Program-made: the position numbers and the translations under genes
Notes under the pieces: model-generated
Told to the model about the DNA's origin: nothing
Databases searched by the model: none
The model's input: the letters and a program-made list of their open reading frames with translations, nothing else
Assembly (NCBI GenBank): GCA_030039975.1
Contig: JASHUO010000852.1
Span: 1 to 6,793 of the forward strand
Source of the DNA: Alphaproteobacteria bacterium
GTDB lineage: Bacteria > Pseudomonadota > Alphaproteobacteria > ATCC43930 > CGMCC-115725
Length of the DNA stretch: 6,793 bases
Direction of reading: 5' to 3'
Shown here: piece after piece, positions 5,427-6,793 of the stretch
Layout: every line of letters starts with the position of its first letter
Position numbering within the stretch: position 1 is the first letter of the stretch

Positions 5427-6793
5427 ATGGACAAGCGCGTCCAGTTCCACGTCTGGTACGTCGTTGCCGCCATCATCGGCATCATCATCCTGCAACAACT
5501 CTGGATGCAGGAGACGCAGCTTACCGTTCTCCCCTATAGCGAATTCCTCGATGATCTCCGCTCCGGCAAGGTTGCCGAAGTGCGGGTTTCCGGCGATTAC
5601 GTCGAGGGCACCTTCAAAGAGCCGCAAAACGGCAAACGCGAATTCGTCACCACCCGCGTGCCGCCGGACATCGCCGACCAGTTGCAGAAGTACAACGTCA
5701 AATTCTCCGGCGTGGTCGAGAACAATTTCCTCAGCAACCTGCTCTCCTGGGTGCTGCCGACCCTGCTCTTCTTCGGCGTCTGGTGGTTCGTGATCCGCCG
5801 CATGGCAGGCCAGAGCGGGGCCGGCGGCTTCATGGCGCTCGGCCGGAGCCGCGCCAAGGTTTATGTCGAGACCGACACGAAAGTGACATTCGCCGATGTC
5901 GCCGGCGTCGATGAGGCCAAGGCGGAGCTGAAGGAGGTCGTCGATTTCCTCAAGAGCCCGCAGGAATACAGCCGGCTCGGGGCGCGCGTGCCGAAGGGCA
6001 TCCTGCTGGTGGGGCCGCCGGGCACCGGCAAGACGCTGCTGGCGCGGGCGGTGGCGGGCGAAGCGGGCGTGCCGTTCTTCTCGATCAACGGCTCGGAGTT
6101 CGTCGAGATGTTCGTCGGCGTCGGCGCGGCGCGCGTGCGCGACCTCTTCGAGCAGGCGCGGCAGAAGGCGCCGGCCATCATCTTCATCGACGAGCTCGAC
6201 GCGCTCGGCCGGGCGCGCGGCGCCTATCAGGGCGTGGGCGGCAATGACGAGAAGGAGCAGACGCTGAATCAGCTGCTCTCGGAGCTCGACGGTTTCGATT
6301 CACGCTCCGGCCTGGTGCTGCTCGCCGCCACCAACCGGCCGGAGATCCTCGATCCCGCGCTGCTCCGTGCCGGACGCTTCGACCGGCAGGTGCTGGTGGA
6401 CCGGCCCGACAAGCCCGGCCGCATCGACATCCTCAAGGTCCATCTCAAGGGCCATGTCCTGGCCGGCGATGTCGATCCCGAAAAGATCGCCGCGCTGACG
6501 CCCGGCTTCACCGGCGCCGACCTCGCCAACCTCATCAACGAGGCGGCGCTCATCGCCACGCGGCGTCACGGCGAGTCCATCACCATGGCCGATTTCACCA
6601 GCGCGGTGGAGCGCATCGTCGCCGGCCTCGAGAAGAAGCGGCGCGTGCTCAACGAGAAGGAAAGGCGGGTCGTCGCCTTTCATGAGATGGGCCATACGCT
6701 GGTGGCGATGTCGCTGCCCGGCTCCGACACCGTGCACAAGGTCTCGATCATTCCGCGCGGCATCGGCGCGCTCGGCTACACCATCCAGCGGCC
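5427..6793 (+). CDS. ftsH: FtsH-type ATP-dependent zinc metalloprotease, HEMGH variant (3' end cut by window)
   Basis: FtsH is a hexameric inner-membrane AAA+ protease that extracts and degrades membrane and regulatory proteins. The first 455 codons are present with no stop. Two membrane spans lie at about 9-27 and 104-123, enclosing a periplasmic domain. The AAA+ module has Walker A GPPGTGKT (196-203), the pore-loop region FVEMFVGVGAARVR, Walker B IIFIDELD (251-258), sensor ATNR (Asn 303) and arginine fingers in GRFDR (317 and 320). The zinc site is HEMGH (419-423), where most FtsH proteins have HEAGH; both His and the Glu are kept, so it should be active. The third zinc ligand, an Asp downstream, lies outside the window. 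The SIIPRGIGALGYTIQRP stretch and the LNQLLSELDGFD segment fit an FtsH paralogue group that, from memory, is common in proteobacteria alongside the canonical protein. The ATG is supported by AGGAG 6 bases upstream. Whether the genome also has a HEAGH copy cannot be seen here. Confidence 0.95.
   Translation, partial: MDKRVQFHVWYVVAAIIGIIILQQLWMQETQLTVLPYSEFLDDLRSGKVAEVRVSGDYVEGTFKEPQNGKREFVTTRVPPDIADQLQKYNVKFSGVVENNFLSNLLSWVLPTLLFFGVWWFVIRRMAGQSGAGGFMALGRSRAKVYVETDTKVTFADVAGVDEAKAELKEVVDFLKSPQEYSRLGARVPKGILLVGPPGTGKTLLARAVAGEAGVPFFSINGSEFVEMFVGVGAARVRDLFEQARQKAPAIIFIDELDALGRARGAYQGVGGNDEKEQTLNQLLSELDGFDSRSGLVLLAATNRPEILDPALLRAGRFDRQVLVDRPDKPGRIDILKVHLKGHVLAGDVDPEKIAALTPGFTGADLANLINEAALIATRRHGESITMADFTSAVERIVAGLEKKRRVLNEKERRVVAFHEMGHTLVAMSLPGSDTVHKVSIIPRGIGALGYTIQR

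Overview
The window is GC-rich throughout, with long open antisense frames and G/C at most third codon positions. Together with the FtsH, glycosyltransferase and IS630 types present, this suggests an alphaproteobacterium, perhaps of the Rhodospirillales or a neighbouring order. That placement is an inference from protein style; no rRNA or other marker gene is present.

Layout. Positions 1-66 are a short flank that cannot be assigned. Positions 67-1113 are a complete-looking IS630-family insertion sequence with imperfect terminal inverted repeats and a TA on each side. Its transposase lies on the + strand and is split by two frame changes: one at a run of eight A's, which could be programmed, and one near 877-884, which looks like decay. 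Positions 1129-4086 hold a three-gene minus-strand cluster. In transcription order it is a soluble protein resembling the YkoP-like family (GTG start), a membrane-anchored family 2 glycosyltransferase of the HpnB/CrtQ-like kind, and an AI-2E (PerM/YhhT-type) membrane transporter. The IS lies just beyond the transporter stop codon and points against the cluster. Positions 4087-4386 hold no gene that can be supported. Positions 4387-5298 encode a minus-strand aldose 1-epimerase (GalM-like) protein. After a divergent control region, an FtsH-type membrane AAA+ zinc protease starts at 5427 on the + strand and runs off the window end. Its zinc motif reads HEMGH instead of the usual HEAGH.

How the genes may work together. 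The spacing of the minus-strand trio (78 and 12 bases) suggests an operon. A glycosyltransferase placed at the membrane next to an 8-segment transporter suggests a role in modifying or moving a lipid-linked or envelope glycan, but substrate and direction are unknown. The epimerase and FtsH diverge from a shared upstream region and need not be functionally linked. No clearly new defence, CRISPR, RNA or mobile system is visible. The items most worth a second look are the glycosyltransferase/transporter/YkoP-like trio, the FtsH motif variant and the frameshifted IS630 transposase.
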